Shown in pieces: positions 24,001 through 63,947 of a stretch of DNA of 64,000 nt. The stretch spans positions 24,447,146-24,511,145 of the forward strand of contig NC_080712.1 of NCBI RefSeq assembly GCF_019097595.1. The letters run 5' to 3'. This DNA comes from Hemibagrus wyckioides (taxonomy: Eukaryota; Chordata; Actinopteri; Siluriformes; Bagridae). A program made the position numbers and the translations under genes. The notes under the pieces are model-generated. The model ran no database searches. It was not told where the DNA came from and saw only the letters and a list, made by a program, of their open reading frames with translations. The stretch's first letter is position 1. Every line of letters begins with the position of its first letter.

Positions 24001-24570
24001 ATCCCTAAACTCAGGAGGGACAAAGCCTGGTAGTCTATCCCTAAATTCTGGTGGGACAAAGCCTGGTGGGCCATCCCTAAATTCTGATGGGCCATCCCTA
24101 AATTCTGGTGGTCTGTCCCTAAACTCAGGAGGGACAAAGCCTGGTGGTCTATCCCTAAATTCTGGTGGAACAAAACCTGGTGGTCCGCCTTCAAACTCTA
24201 GTGGATGAAAATCAGGTCGGTCTTCATATGGCTCTGGGTGAAAGCCTCGTGGTCCATCCTCCATATCTGGATGACGGAAGCGTGGGAGCATTTCAAACTC
24301 TTGCGGTTGGAACCCTGGTCTTTGCACATACCCGTCTCTTAGGGCAAACTCAGAAGGCTCATTTCTAAACGGCCCATCCTCCATCACTGGTGGTCCAAAG
24401 TCGGGCGGGTTCATGTGAAAGCGATCTCCAGGCATCATTGGTTCAAGCCGAGGCACTGGATGTGGCGGACCAACACCACCGAATCCACCGGAAGGCATTC
24501 CAAATCCAGTTGCTTTTGCTGCAGCTTTTGCAGCTCTTTTGGCTTTCGACCGTTTCCGACCTTTAGACAT
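18045..24570 (-). CDS. CSDE1/UNR-like multi cold-shock-domain protein with N-terminal tandem repeats
   Basis: Thirteen exons give about 863 residues: 23536-24570, 23029-23201, 22899-22941, 21352-21477, 21182-21280, 20417-20638, 20132-20269, 19935-20033, 19655-19756, 19118-19342, 18497-18634, 18237-18329, 18045-18143. Phases close at each junction if exon 19935 uses a GC donor. Order and wording follow human CSDE1: GKECATDVKVAPRGT (CSDE1 GKEVATDVRLLPQGT), YEGVVTTVLPD, PGRIR...KLPFG, RATNITPQMPETFQLTKEIRE (CSDE1 RATNIEVLSNTFQFTNEARE), LKAIRLKKLPEGSV (CSDE1 HAIRIKKLPKGTV). Cold-shock cores: NSYGFIERED and DNSGFIKGP are fair; DDTCSIMSKK is degenerate. Residues 1-345 are unique: a basic MSKGRKRSKAKRAAKAAAK start and then the PPEFRDR repeat. 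CSDE1 controls mRNA translation and stability in the cytoplasm; a similar role is inferred. The start at 24570 was preferred to an in-frame ATG at 24597. A GTGAGT motif overlapping the stop allows a longer C-terminus. Confidence 0.85.
19935..20033 (-). other. csde1-like exon with GC splice donor
   Basis: The exon ends AAATCAATG and is followed by GCAAGT. The alternative GT two bases further (GCAA|gtactg) would shift the next exon from WKPVISTEEAVEEI into another frame. Only the GC donor keeps phase 0 with the next exon (19655-19756). Confidence 0.65.
21557..22740 (+). mobile_element. Degenerate retroelement remnant, possibly DIRS-like
   Basis: This sits in an intron of the csde1-like gene. 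The plus strand near 21660-21715 translates as EWVLKTISQGYKLEIHHNS, resembling the start of DIRS-group reverse transcriptases (WVL-TI-GY-L-F). Around 21845-21930 another frame gives ALEVWQQARSKPQASKKEI. Stops and frameshifts are frequent, and no ends were found. Confidence 0.35.
23645..24190 (-). repeat. 36-bp coding minisatellite (PPGFVPPEFRDR repeat)
   Basis: Inside exon 1 of the csde1-like gene, a 36-bp unit encoding PPGFVPPEFRDR or close variants (EFRDGPQ, EFRAGPQ, LPGFV) is repeated roughly fifteen times in frame, with some half-units (PPEFRDGPSEFRDG). The units are nearly identical at DNA level, which suggests recent expansion. All three forward and reverse frames stay open, so shadow ORFs cover it. 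Confidence 0.9.
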
Positions 24571-24900
24571 TTCGTTTACGAAACTGCAAGTCAACACCAG
24601 CTACCTACCTGCGCACTATACAGCGCTGCGCTACTTACAGTAATCAGGCTAGTCTTCGAGCTAATCTTAGCTGCGTTGAGATAAAGCTAAATTATTTCTC
24701 TACAACAAAGCGGTTCCAGAAAATTTGGTCATCTTATTCAACTGAATTTTTAACTGAAATTTCGGTTAAGAAATTTAAAGTTTCTAAAACGTAACATTAT
24801 TATCATATTTAGCCCAGCTAGCAAAACTTCCGTCCTGCTGCGCCATCACTGAGAAACTAGCCATAATAACAGTATCGACTTCCGGTTGCATCCGAATGTT
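24571..24900 (-). promoter_or_regulatory. Probable promoter and 5' UTR of csde1-like gene
   Basis: Upstream of the start codon there is a stretch with several GC-containing segments and ETS-like cores (ACTTCCGTCC near 24828, CGACTTCCGGTTG near 24880). No TATA box was seen. A short plus-strand ORF begins at 24980, so the region could work in both directions. Confidence 0.3.
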
Positions 24901-24979
24901 TAATAATAAAAGTACGCAAGTCATTTTTTAACGACGTTATAAAAGCATAATTATTATCAACACTATAAATATACTAAAA

Positions 24980-25087
24980 ATGGACTTGTTTGATACATGC
25001 CTGCGCTTTTCAGTCTATGACTACCTGAAGTGTAAAAGCCACCAGACCATGAGTTTCTTCTCTGGTGATACTCTGCTTGGCGTTTAA
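24980..25087 (+). CDS. Short ORF, 35 residues, unknown
   Basis: An ATG in fair context (AAAAATGG) opens MDLFDTCLRFSVYDYLKCKS and continues to TAA at 25087. The pattern L-FSVYDYL-T-SFF faintly recalls a LisH motif. It lies about 410 bp from the csde1-like start, transcribed away from it. It could be the first exon of a divergent gene, a decayed exon, or chance. Confidence 0.15.
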   Translation: MDLFDTCLRFSVYDYLKCKSHQTMSFFSGDTLLGV

Positions 25088-25373
25088 TGCAGCTGTCGTC
25101 ACTTCCTGTTTGTTGTCTTCAGCATGTGAAATGCCTAAGTTTTTTGTTTTTGCCTGACAAGTAGTCTGGTGGGGCTACAGTCTGTAATCTGCTTTTATGA
25201 CATGCAGATAAATTGAATACTGCACAATTCTCCCTATTATATACAATATTCTATTATTACATGCTTATTCTCTATTCCTATAACAGTTGGGTATGCAATT
25301 CAAACTCCTGCATGTATGAAGGCAATAGGGATGAAATCTGTTCATCCCTAATAAGCCAGGTTGAGAAAATATA

Positions 25374-25775
25374 CCATATGGTCAAAACTTTGTAGACACC
25401 TGACCATCACAGCCACATTTGCTTCTTTCCCAAACTGTTGTCACAAAGTTGAAAGTACAGTTGCATAGAAAGTATACTGTATATTACAGTTTCCCTTCAC
25501 TAGAACCAAGAGGCCAAACATGTTCTAGCACGACAGTGCCCCTGTGCACAGTGAGGTCTCTGAAGACATGGTGTGACCAAGATTGGAGTGGAAGAACTTG
25601 AGTGATCTGCACAGAGCCCTGACCTCAACCCCACTAAACAATTTTGGAATGAACTTGTATGCTGACCACACCCCAGGCCTCATCACCCCAACATCAGCAC
25701 CTGACCGCACTAATACTTTTATGACTGAATAAACAAATCATCAGGTGTCCACATCCTTTTAGCCATATGATGTAT
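25374..25775. mobile_element. Short Tc1-family element with inverted ends
   Basis: The left end reads ATACCATATGGTCAAAACTT then TAGACACCTGA. The complement of the right end reads ATCATATGGCTAAAAGGATG then TGGACACCTGATG. Between them, CATGTTCTAGCACGACAGTG and CTGACCTCAACCCCACTAAA are phrases of Tc1-type transposase genes. Too short to be autonomous. Confidence 0.65.
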
Positions 25776-28131
25776 TTATATTTGATGATGCAACAGAGCA
25801 AAAATAAATCACTAGTGGTGGGGGGGAAAAGTCACTAGTTGCATGTGACCCAAGTTTTTGGTGGGGCAGGAAGACATTATTAATGACAGTCTCAAGTAAT
25901 AATGAGTCATGTTGTCATGTTTGACTTATGCTACAGCTACTAACTAGAGAATTTTTAGTGTAACCCTATTATACAGCAGGCAGCTGAGAGTTGAGTCATG
26001 ACAGCATACAGCCTAGCAACTTGTTCTGAGTGGACTCCTCATGAGCAAACTGCTCCAGCTGTATCAGGTTTGAAGAGTGTCTTCAGGCCAATTTCATTAG
26101 TTTTTATTTTTTATTTTTTTATGCTTCTTGAACCACAATTCAAAAAACAATGTCTGGTTTTCATTAGTCAATTTCCAGTAAATTTTTATTATTTATTATT
26201 AAAATTAAAAATATTTTCAGTTATTTCAGTGACCATTGTGGGAATTTCTTTCTTTAATGGAACAATTTTGTCCATGTGTGTATCTGAAGCTTGTCCCAAA
26301 GAAAATGACGGTTTGAAAACGGAGATATTGTTCTTTCTTCTGATTTTATGTGTGAAAATATATTTCACACATTTCTGATGTCATTTCTCAGCCCATAATC
26401 CTTCTTTCCCTTGCCCAGTGTTTGCAATATACAGTACAATTCAATCTGTTTGCACTTTATCATATTTAATTCTGATTATGAATATAAAATAAGATCCTCT
26501 TAAAATAAAACAAATTCTTGCTTGTTATCTCTCTGTAGGTTTATGTCATACAAACTCTGATTAACTTTTAAAGCACAAAGATGATATAAACGCAATAAAA
26601 TCTTTTTAAGCTTATGTTGTGTGTGGTGTCAGGAAGTATACAAACTCACCCTAATAAAATGGCTTAATGATCCCATACTGCATGCAACTCCATAGGGAGC
26701 TACATTCACTTCTCACACAAATCACTTCATTTCATTCTATAAGATCTCCTGCTGAAACCGTGTACACTACACTTCATGTTTTTCCATCAGTGTGATTGCT
26801 TATTGCTCTAGAACAAAGCTCTTTATAGAGGTGAAGAAACACGGCAATAATGGAAAGCTAGAGATTCAAAAAAGCGTTGCAGAATCAGAAGTCCAAGCAT
26901 GATTAGGTTATTTACAAGCCTCATTTGTGCATGCATGAAAAGTCTACATTAAATATACAATTATTAAGAATAATCTGATAATCAATCAAACCAAGCAAAT
27001 TCAAGAAAAGTTTTTTTATTTACTTAGACGAAGTTGCACAAGTCTAAGCCAGAACATTAAATGAGCAGAACAATAACTATATTGTATAAAGGAAGCAGCC
27101 TACAACAGATCGTGTGCGACACCGCAAGTTATTCATCATCTCTGTATTTTTTTTATACAACATAAACGTTTTTTTTTTTTAAAGGCTTTTTCTCTTTGAA
27201 GGGAAAAATCAGCAAAATAAAGTTTGCTCAGCAAATAATATGATCCTCTGTAATAATACGTTCAGTTATTTATTGCCGTAACAAATTCTGGAACCTGGCT
27301 ATCAAATATATGAACCAAACTACTTTATTGTGGACCATGTACAAATTCCTTTACAAACACCAACATTCTCCTGAACAAAACTTTCTTTCAGCTAATTCTG
27401 GACTCCATATTTATCTATTATTGAAATGGTGAACCAAGAACAGATTAGAAATACAGTATAGTAAAGCATTCAAAAGAATTTATAAAATAAATCAAGGCAA
27501 TGCATTTAAAGATCTTAAATATATACTGCTTTTCGTGACTTTTTGATACTTCTGTGCCCCTTCTTTATCGCTGTGAGTAAATAAAAAAAAAGCAGCTCAA
27601 GGTTATTAAGAAAAGAGGACTTGTGTCAAGCTTTATGTGTAATTGCCTATGCTTTGGCATGTCCATCACTATTTTGACGGTAACCTTCTCTGTTTTTAAG
27701 GATGTCAGGATACGAAAATAATTAGCATAAACATTATTTTTTTTCTACATTAATAATGAGCAAACATAAGTGCAACAAAGCAGTTTGATACAAAGGGCTT
27801 AGTTAGCTAAGAAGCCAGAAAAAGAGAGAGAGAAAAAAAGATTAAATAAAAAATAATAATTCTTTTAAGTGCTTTTCATTCATCAACATTTTGAATGTTG
27901 CTAGTGATTGCTTACTATATTTAGACCAGTGTTTTCAGTCACAAGGGTCCTGCTGCACTGCACACTCTCCTGCTTTCTCCACTGTTACACATACCTGCCG
28001 AACTAGTGAATATGTATGTTACATGAGGGAAAACACTGATCTCTACAGCATAGGTTGACCTCCAGAACTGAAGCTGATGCATCTTTGTTTTCTCTCTTCC
28101 TAGGCACAGTGACTGGTCATTCATTTTTGAT

Positions 28132-56946
<28,815 letters not shown>

Positions 56947-56951
56947 GACAG

Positions 56952-58050
56952 CTGACAAGTGAATAATAACACACATGTAGTAGATGATTATGGCATATTA
57001 AATGTGACTAAATCAAATTACTCAAAACATACCAGTGTGTATTGGCCTTAGCACAGAGATCATCTAAAGCAATAAATCTACATTTAAATCTGTCGAGTCA
57101 TGTAAATGACATTGAAAGAGAACAGGAATGAATGAATAACAGGCTAAAAGACAGAGGTAGAACAGAAAGACAGATTCAACTCATGTTTTGTGAAGAAACC
57201 GCGCGCACTAAGAACACTAACCTAACAAGCGGGGAGCTTTCAATGCCTACTTTAGCCACTCTAGACTTTTGTTAATGTCATTTAATTGAAAGAGTATACT
57301 TAATACCGAGATCTTAGCAAGAGTCTGAAGCCTGGTGTAATGTTGATTCAAATGTTACGTGCCTCATTTTGGTCAGTTAGGGTCACTGGGCGTCAGCGTT
57401 AGCTGCATACAGTAAGATAATGAAACAGCACATTCTTTTCCCGTTAGTTCATGACAAAAATACAGCAGTGAGCAACCTGGGGCCTTGTATCAAATGGTGC
57501 TCTCTCTCTCTCTCCACACTTCCACTTTACCCGAGTGTCCATCGGTGCCAAGTTTCACTCTCAAACACAAGCAGGAGCAGCAGGAGGCAACTTAGCTTCA
57601 CAGCTAACATAGAAACTCTCACTTACTACCTGCAATACTGTTCATACGCGTTCATTCGATTATTAAAGCAATGAGAAGAGTTTTCTCTAGCACTAACTCA
57701 TTCCTCAGACTCACTTCTGATGCTGACTCACATCTATCTGATGCCCCCTGAGCCACTCCCCAGCCTCAGTGCTACTTAATACAGGTCATGTTGAGTCTAA
57801 ACGCACCGCTGTGGACTTTTAGAAACCCTCTATAATTGTGCAGGTTTTAGGGAAAGTGAGTAATGCGGTTTAAGAGTAAGAGTTGTTGCTCACGCGCCGG
57901 CTACCGCTACCTGTTAAGTAGCAGGCTAAGCTATTCTGCTAGCTACTAGCCCGCGCTTGCTAGCGCAGTGTTACAGGTCCAACAGCGCGGCCCGACCAGT
58001 AGCTTAGCCAGAATGCTACATAAAATAAAAACCCATCATTATCGTTTACC
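56952..58050 (-). other. cul9: First intron of cul9 (5' UTR intron)
   Basis: The coding exon starts at 56951 after a clear acceptor (TTATTATTCACTTGTCAG). The only strong upstream donor is at 58050 (ACTGGAG|gtaaac), leaving a 1.1-kb intron in the 5' UTR. No coding exon was seen inside. Human CUL9 likewise has a non-coding first exon. Confidence 0.6.
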
Positions 58051-58265
58051 TCCAGTGTTACACGACTTCCGCGGCTTCACTACTTTCTCCCTCACTCGGT
58101 GAGATTTCCGTCTCCTCGATGATGTATCGTTGCCCAGCCTGAACACGTTTTAGTTAACTTAGCTATGTGTTTTACCAATAGAAATCTTATTCACCATATT
58201 TCCATCTACGCTTCTACGTGAAGACTTACGAGTTTGTCTTCCGCTTCCGAAGCGGAAGTGGAGAA
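58051..58265 (-). promoter_or_regulatory. cul9: cul9 non-coding first exon and promoter
   Basis: The sequence is rich in CpG and ETS-type GGAA cores relative to the flanks. At 58238-58258 there is a perfect 10-bp inverted repeat, CTTCCGCTTC-C-GAAGCGGAAG, presenting GGAAG cores on both strands. A further CCGCGGAAGTCG lies near 58070. No TATA box was seen. This fits a TATA-less housekeeping promoter; the start site is not known. Confidence 0.5.
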
Positions 58266-58634
58266 TATTCTGAGCAGCGGCCTCTGCGTGCTCCCAGTGG
58301 CCGAACAGGAGCGACAAGCTTCACCTCATTAAACTTCTGAATATCAACTTTACAGTTTGAAATGCTTAAACTTAATTTTTATTAATATTCGAACATTGGT
58401 TCGTTGCTTGGTTTCATGCGAGATTAATTATTGATCACCAAGTCTTTAATAAAGGTGCTTTTTCTTAATATTTTCAGTAATTATTCCATTATTTAAATTC
58501 CTACTCATTAACTTGGAGTAGTCTTCTCTACTACTAACTCAGCGGCACAAATACAATTCCTACCTGTTATGCTGCACGCTTATTTGCTTTAGCTCAATCA
58601 ACATATTTGCTTGTTAAATCTAAAATATTGACTA

Positions 58635-58862
58635 TATGCACTATATTGCCACCCCTATATATATGCACTATATGGACACCCCTCCCAATCGTTTAATTCA
58701 GGGGTTGGGCTTGGCCACTTAATTCCAGTGAAAGGAACACTTAATGCTTCAGCATATGAAGACATTTTGGACACTTTCATGCTCCCAACTTTGTGGGAAC
58801 AGTGTAGGGATGGCCACTTCTTGTTCCAACATGACTGCACACCAGTGCACAAAGCAACCAGC
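58635..58862 (+). mobile_element. Tc1-family fragment, copy 1
   Basis: Phrases AATGCTTCAGCATATGAAGA, TTTCATGCTCCCAACTTTGT and AACATGACTGCACACCAGTG are shared almost word for word with the copy at 61070-61330. Confidence 0.75.
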
Positions 58863-59189
58863 ATTTCACCTACAATGTATAACCTTGTTAGCTTGGTTGG
58901 CTAGGCAAATCTTTACACTAGTGTGTGTTAAATTAATAAATGTTTCTGTCAGTTGAGAAGGAGGCTGCCCTGTCAGTTATACTAACACTGGAGTTAACAT
59001 TACATTACTAGTGAATCTAATAGATGCACTAAATGGGGCCTCTTAGTGGATGAAAGTGCCTCTGTGTGTATGTGTGTGTGTGTGTGTGTCCCCTCGGACA
59101 ATACCGGTATATATCCATTACTGCATGTTGTCTTACAGCCTTGACAACTGAGCCATCCAGTCAATCCAAGCATTCACAGGTGTCTGTGC

Positions 59190-59241
59190 ATTTGTGTGTG
59201 TGTGTGTGTGTGTGTGTGTGAGAAAGAGAGAGAGAGAGAGA
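59190..59241. repeat. TG/GA compound microsatellite
   Basis: About 14 TG units followed at once by AGAA and a GA run. Confidence 0.95.
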
Positions 59242-59745
59242 GTTAATATCTATCTTTGCACAGAATATTTTTTAATTGCAAATGCAAGCAAAACTGTCAC
59301 ACTGTACCACTGTACAGATTGTAGCCATGCCTCAGAGGCTACAATCTGCTGTAGGGGCCATTCTAATATTATGGAGATTTTCTGACCAGCAAAATGTTTA
59401 AATTTAAATTTTCATACTCTTTTAGGAAATTCTTTTGAATGATGTTCTCATTAATTAATAACACAGATTTTGGAGGGAAATTCTATTGTTACTAGCTGAA
59501 ATGGCCACTTGGACTTTCGAATGTTTAACCCGGAAGCACTTATCTGTGACTTTGTGATTTCAAAATACAAGTTTTGAAAATATCTAAAAACAATGGCATG
59601 AAATAGAGGGACACAAATTTATATATAAATTATACATGTAAAATTCTATATGTTTCAATAAATTATAAAAAAAAAACTTTTTTATTCTGCTAATTTACAT
59701 TTTTCATAGATATCATACTTATGTTAAGACTGGCTTTAAATATAA

Positions 59746-59780
<35 letters not shown>

Positions 59781-61069
59781 TTTTTTTTTTTTTACATCTC
59801 TGCAATAGCCTCTAAATGTCACATCACTAGCCCTGAATTTTATTTCCCAGTGTACATGGCCTACAGACATGGCTGCTACATTCCCTACATACACACACAC
59901 ACCCAAAGCCACGCTCCCAGTTACCTTGCTTTTGATTAATCAGGCTCACTTCTTTAGGGACACTTTAAAAGACATGTAAACATTCAGACTTGGCAAATTA
60001 TCTGCTCTCTGTGATTAATACCAGTTATTACCAAGCCTTTGTTGTCATCCTGGTTTTCTGACACGGGTTCTGGTTTTCATGTTTTCTTTTTCTTACCCCA
60101 GTTCATGCTGTTTGCTGATTGCCTGACCACTGCCTGTAATTTGACCACTGAGTTTGCCTGTTAATTTGGATTGTACCTAGTGCTAATTAAACTGCTTTAT
60201 CTGCACTCCTGTCTCAGCATCTCTCCCTGAATCTAAAGCAGTAAACTGCCTTGTGGCACAAGCTATTTTTTCAGCAACTTGAAGTTAGTAAGAAAACCTT
60301 TAAATGTTGCCCAATAAAAAAAGCATTATTTGTTATTAGTTATTGTTTATGAAAGTGAAACCGTGATGTCAGTTTATAGAGATTGAACATTCCTAAACTC
60401 TATCATGGTCATGGTTGTATTGTGCATGATTTGATTTGACTATACTACAACAACTAGCTCAAGCACATAGTGTATGTACTGTAGTACATAGTATCCCATT
60501 TGAGCTGCAGTTAAAGTCTCTGATTTGAAACCACACTAGGGAGTTACTTCTGAGACTTATCTCTGTGGTGTAGCAAATCCTTATAGCCAACAATCCACCA
60601 ACAAGAAAAATGTAAAAATGTAACATTTTGCATAGTTGAGCTCCTTTACAACATTTACAGCTACAACATCTGTAGTAATATGTATAATGACCTCTACGCA
60701 AGTTTTTAAAAAATCTATTTTAAATCATAAACTTACGTATATAATTAATCCTTTTCACTCCTGGTTTAGCATAAAGCATCAACAAATCTTCTCCAGCCAT
60801 TTCTGTCCTGGGCGGACCAGCATACAAGGGATTGCAGCCTTAGTCCTCAGCTCTTTGCTTTGGATTTGATTGATTTCTAAAGATATAGTTAGGGTTTCTG
60901 TAGCAAGAGTATTATATGCAGTTGGTTGCTACCCCAATGTGCAACCCTCCTCCTTTCACATTCTGGGCTTGGGACCAGGCAATTGTGGGGTTCAGTCATA
61001 AACTAAATGATCATTGTTGTGTCTGTCTTATATTATTGTATTTTTAGTATTTTATTTATGCCTTTTATG

Positions 61070-61330
61070 CACACTATATTGCCAAAAGTGTTGAGACACC
61101 CCTCCAAATCATTGAATTCAGATGTTGCTTTCCAGGGGTTGGGCTTTCCCCCTTCTAGTGAAAGGAACCCTTAATGCTTCAGCATACCAAGACATTTTGG
61201 ACAATTTCATGCTCCCAACTTTGTGGGAACAGTTTGGGGATGACTCTTTCTTGTTCCAACATGACTGCACACCAGTGCACAAAGCAAGGTTCATAAAGAC
61301 ATGGATGAGTGAGTTTGGTGTGGAGGAACA
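61070..61330 (+). mobile_element. Tc1-family fragment, copy 2
   Basis: The left end CACTATATTGCCAAAAGTGT matches the usual terminus of this family (compare the ACCACATGGCCAAAAGTTTG scrap near 49050). It continues AATGCTTCAGCATACCAAGA, then AAGACATGGATGAGTGAGTT. The translated shadow GWAFPLLVKGTLNASAYQDI is a typical fish transposon-derived ORF and is not a gene. Confidence 0.75.
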
Positions 61331-62079
61331 TGACTTAAATGTGATTATGCTACTGCTATTAATTCCAGCTGTACATTTCACATTATTAAAATCTACATGC
61401 TAACTGCTGTATCAAATACATAAAGCCAATACCATCTGCAGAAATTCATATAAAAAAAAACCCTGCTAAATTCCAAACCAATGAGTGCTTCGATTTCTTG
61501 GACAAAATGTTCAGAGTAGATGAAACGTCAGTACTATTCAAACAGGACTGGTTTACAGGATGTCTTACTGTTAAATAGTGTTGGCAGAGGATGTTTTTAG
61601 TAATTGTAACAGTTCCATAGGTATTAAATGCTTTATCACATATTATTACAAACCGCTTGTTGTACGTGATGGTTTAGAAATGCAGGATAGATTTATACAG
61701 CTGTTATAACTAAAAACAGTCTAATTTGAGTCTAATTAGTTATCTAATTAATATTGTGTAATTTGAATGGTAATTGGCTGAGATAGAGCAGGTATGTGTG
61801 GCTTTTATGAGACACAGTAAGTGTTTAATTGAAGAATAAATGCAAAGACAAGATAAAGGTAAAGTATTATTCAAAGAGTTTAATATAATAATACATGGTA
61901 GTAAAGCACCTGCCTCATGGTTTGACTAAATTTAAAAAGTATTATACATGGAGCTTTGAATACAGGAGTGAAATAACACAACTCTCAGCAAATTTTGTGG
62001 AAGCAATTTTACTACTGTAAGTTGTCAAGTTACTCGTGAATTAAAGTAGCAAGGCTACTAACCTGCTGGTAAACTTGGT

Positions 62080-62285
62080 ATCTTAGTGGTTAAGGTGTTG
62101 GACTACTATTTGGAGGGTTGTGAGTTTGAATCCGAGGTCCACCAAGTCCACCTCTGCTGTGCCCCTGGACAAGGCCCTTAACCCTCAATATCCTTTTATA
62201 CAATCCTTGCTCAGTTGTATAAAAAATGAGATAAAATATAAGTCACTCTGGATAAGGGCATCTGCCAAATGCCAGAAATGTTAAC
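62080..62285 (+). repeat. tRNA-derived SINE (V-SINE-like), second copy
   Basis: Box A-like TAGTGGTTAAGGTGTTGGAC and box B-like GGTTGTGAGTTTGAATCCGA are followed by GGCCCTTAACCCTC and the tail CACTCTGGATAAGGGCATCT then GCCAAATGC. Same family as 2836-3010 and closer to the V-SINE consensus. Confidence 0.85.
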
Positions 62286-63609
62286 GTTAGCTACTTCACA
62301 AGCTACTATACTATGGAAAAAGTAGCTAACTGGAGTTTCTTTGTCAAAGTGAGGAATTTTTATTTTCATTCTATTTTCTCATTTGAAAACCATTCTTATT
62401 AAGAAAAGGTTAACATTACTGAACTATAAAATAACAATAATCAAAATAGCAATAGTAGCAATAATATTTAGTGTTTCTAAATATATCTAGCTAGCCAGTT
62501 TTGTCATGATGCACCACTGCTTGTAGCTACTCGCTGGAAAAGCTAATTGAAAAGCTTCAAATTAAAAAAAAAAAAACGCTTACTTAATCTGTTCACAACC
62601 TTTGCTGAAATTACTAAATCATCAGTAAACATTTCTTTAATTTGGAGATGAATTTTAAGAAAATATTTCCTGTTATTGAAAATTGATTACATTAATTAGT
62701 ATGTTATGAATAAATAACATATTAACCATTGTATGGGAATAAAACTATAATAAAAAACTCACTAACGTTATCTTGATTATGGTGGTTCTGGAGTCTATAC
62801 TGATAAGCCTGGGTGTAGGGAAGTAGAACTAAAATGGAAAAGGATGCTAGTCAATCTCAGGACTCACAAACATTCACACCTGGGGCAATGTGGTGTAAAA
62901 AAAATAATAAATCCACCACCTACTTGTATGTTTTCAGATAGGGGAAGGAAACTGGATAACCCACAGGAAAAGCATCTGAGCACTGGGAAAAGACATACTG
63001 ACAGAAATCAGAGCTGAGGATCAAACCCAGGATCCTGGCGCTGCCATGAATGTGTCATGAATATGTCCCAATTAACCAAATGTCACTAAAACGGTAGGAA
63101 CATTTTCTCCTGCCTGTTGATAGTTAGCACCTTGAGGATTTTAGAAATGTATCATGTGTTTTGGTATCTGCTTTGCAAATGGAAAGAAATTTTAGGCAAT
63201 GCGGTGAATTAATTGTGTGGGAGAGATACTTTCCTACAGATCCTTTAACTTTCTTCTACTTAGGAAAGATCACTAGGTGGCAATGTTACATTGAGCTTAG
63301 AAACACCAAAATCAACCAAAGTTTGGGGAGAAATTTGATAACCTAACTGACTACATTAATCATTGTAATCAATGTAAACAATACGTTTTCTCACACGTCA
63401 TACTTTATGTCAATGTTGAGGTAAATGTTGTATAATAGGACAGTATTATATGCATCGATGAAATGGTAACAGGCCTAATTCGGTGTGAATTGGCTGTGAT
63501 TTGCTCAGATTGACGGCGCAGTGTGTTTAGGATGTCCCAGAGCAGATTGCTCTTTAGGACCAAGAGGAACGCGAGCGCACTTATACATATTAGGACAGTA
63601 CACACGTTC

Positions 63610-63724
63610 AGGACACACACACGCACGCACGCACACACACACACACAACCCCAGTACCTTGGATGAAGCGTGTTTGAAATGCAGGAGAGTGTGTGATACG
63701 TAAAATAAATAAATAAATAAATAA
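63610..63724. repeat. CA and AAAT microsatellites
   Basis: A CA run with CG interruptions (about 63613-63647), then about five AAAT units (63703-63724). Confidence 0.9.
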
Positions 63725-63924
63725 ACAACCGTGTCACCATGCAGCGTCCTCTACACCGCTTCCACACGAAAGGCGCGTCCACTCCATCTGGCTGATTTTC
63801 CTGATCATTTCACAAATATTACTCTTTGGATGGAGGTTTTTATTTAACCTTCTCTACTGTTGTATATGCCCATCACGACGGACATAAGGCACAAAAATCC
63901 GCGTGTGTTTTGATTGAACGTCGA

Positions 63925-63947
63925 ATGGCACGCGCTCGGCTCGAAAG
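63925..63947 (+). CDS. Candidate first coding exon of a gene beyond the right edge
   Basis: ATGGCACGCGCTCGGCTCGA then AAG runs straight into a consensus donor (AAAG|gtaagc). The preceding 400 bases are richer in CpG than the rest of the spacer. It encodes only MARARLER before the splice site. It may be chance, or an untranslated first exon. Confidence 0.2.

Larger units (their letters stand above)
24901..28131. other. Spacer between csde1-like and cul9; includes cul9 3' UTR
   Basis: It contains a 36-codon plus-strand ORF (24980-25087), a short Tc1-family MITE (25374-25775) and AT-rich DNA. The cul9 3' UTR must begin at 28131 and run leftward; a minus-strand AATAAA near 27016 is one candidate poly(A) signal. 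No other coding exon was seen. Confidence 0.5.
58266..63900. other. Intergenic region upstream of cul9
   Basis: No convincing exon on either strand. It contains two Tc1-family fragments (58635-58862 and 61070-61330), TG/GA microsatellites (59060-59091, 59190-59241), an ATT repeat and T tract (about 59750-59792), a V-SINE-like element (62080-62285) and a CA/AAAT microsatellite pair (63610-63724). Confidence 0.6.

Noticed and set aside
23544..24194. Other-frame ORFs (HQALSLLSLGIDHQ and WWSIPKLRRDKA types)
   Set aside because: Shadow frames of the 36-bp repeat. The PPEFRDR frame continues into conserved exons downstream and starts MSKGRKRSK.
61118..61403. ORFs on both strands (GWAFPLLVKGTLNASAYQD; NSLIHVFMNLALCTGVQSCW)
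   Set aside because: Typical translated fragments of a Tc1-family repeat, duplicated at 58635-58862.
63405..63782. 125-residue minus-strand ORF rich in Cys/Val
   Set aside because: Driven by the CA and AAAT microsatellites. No domain or splice context.
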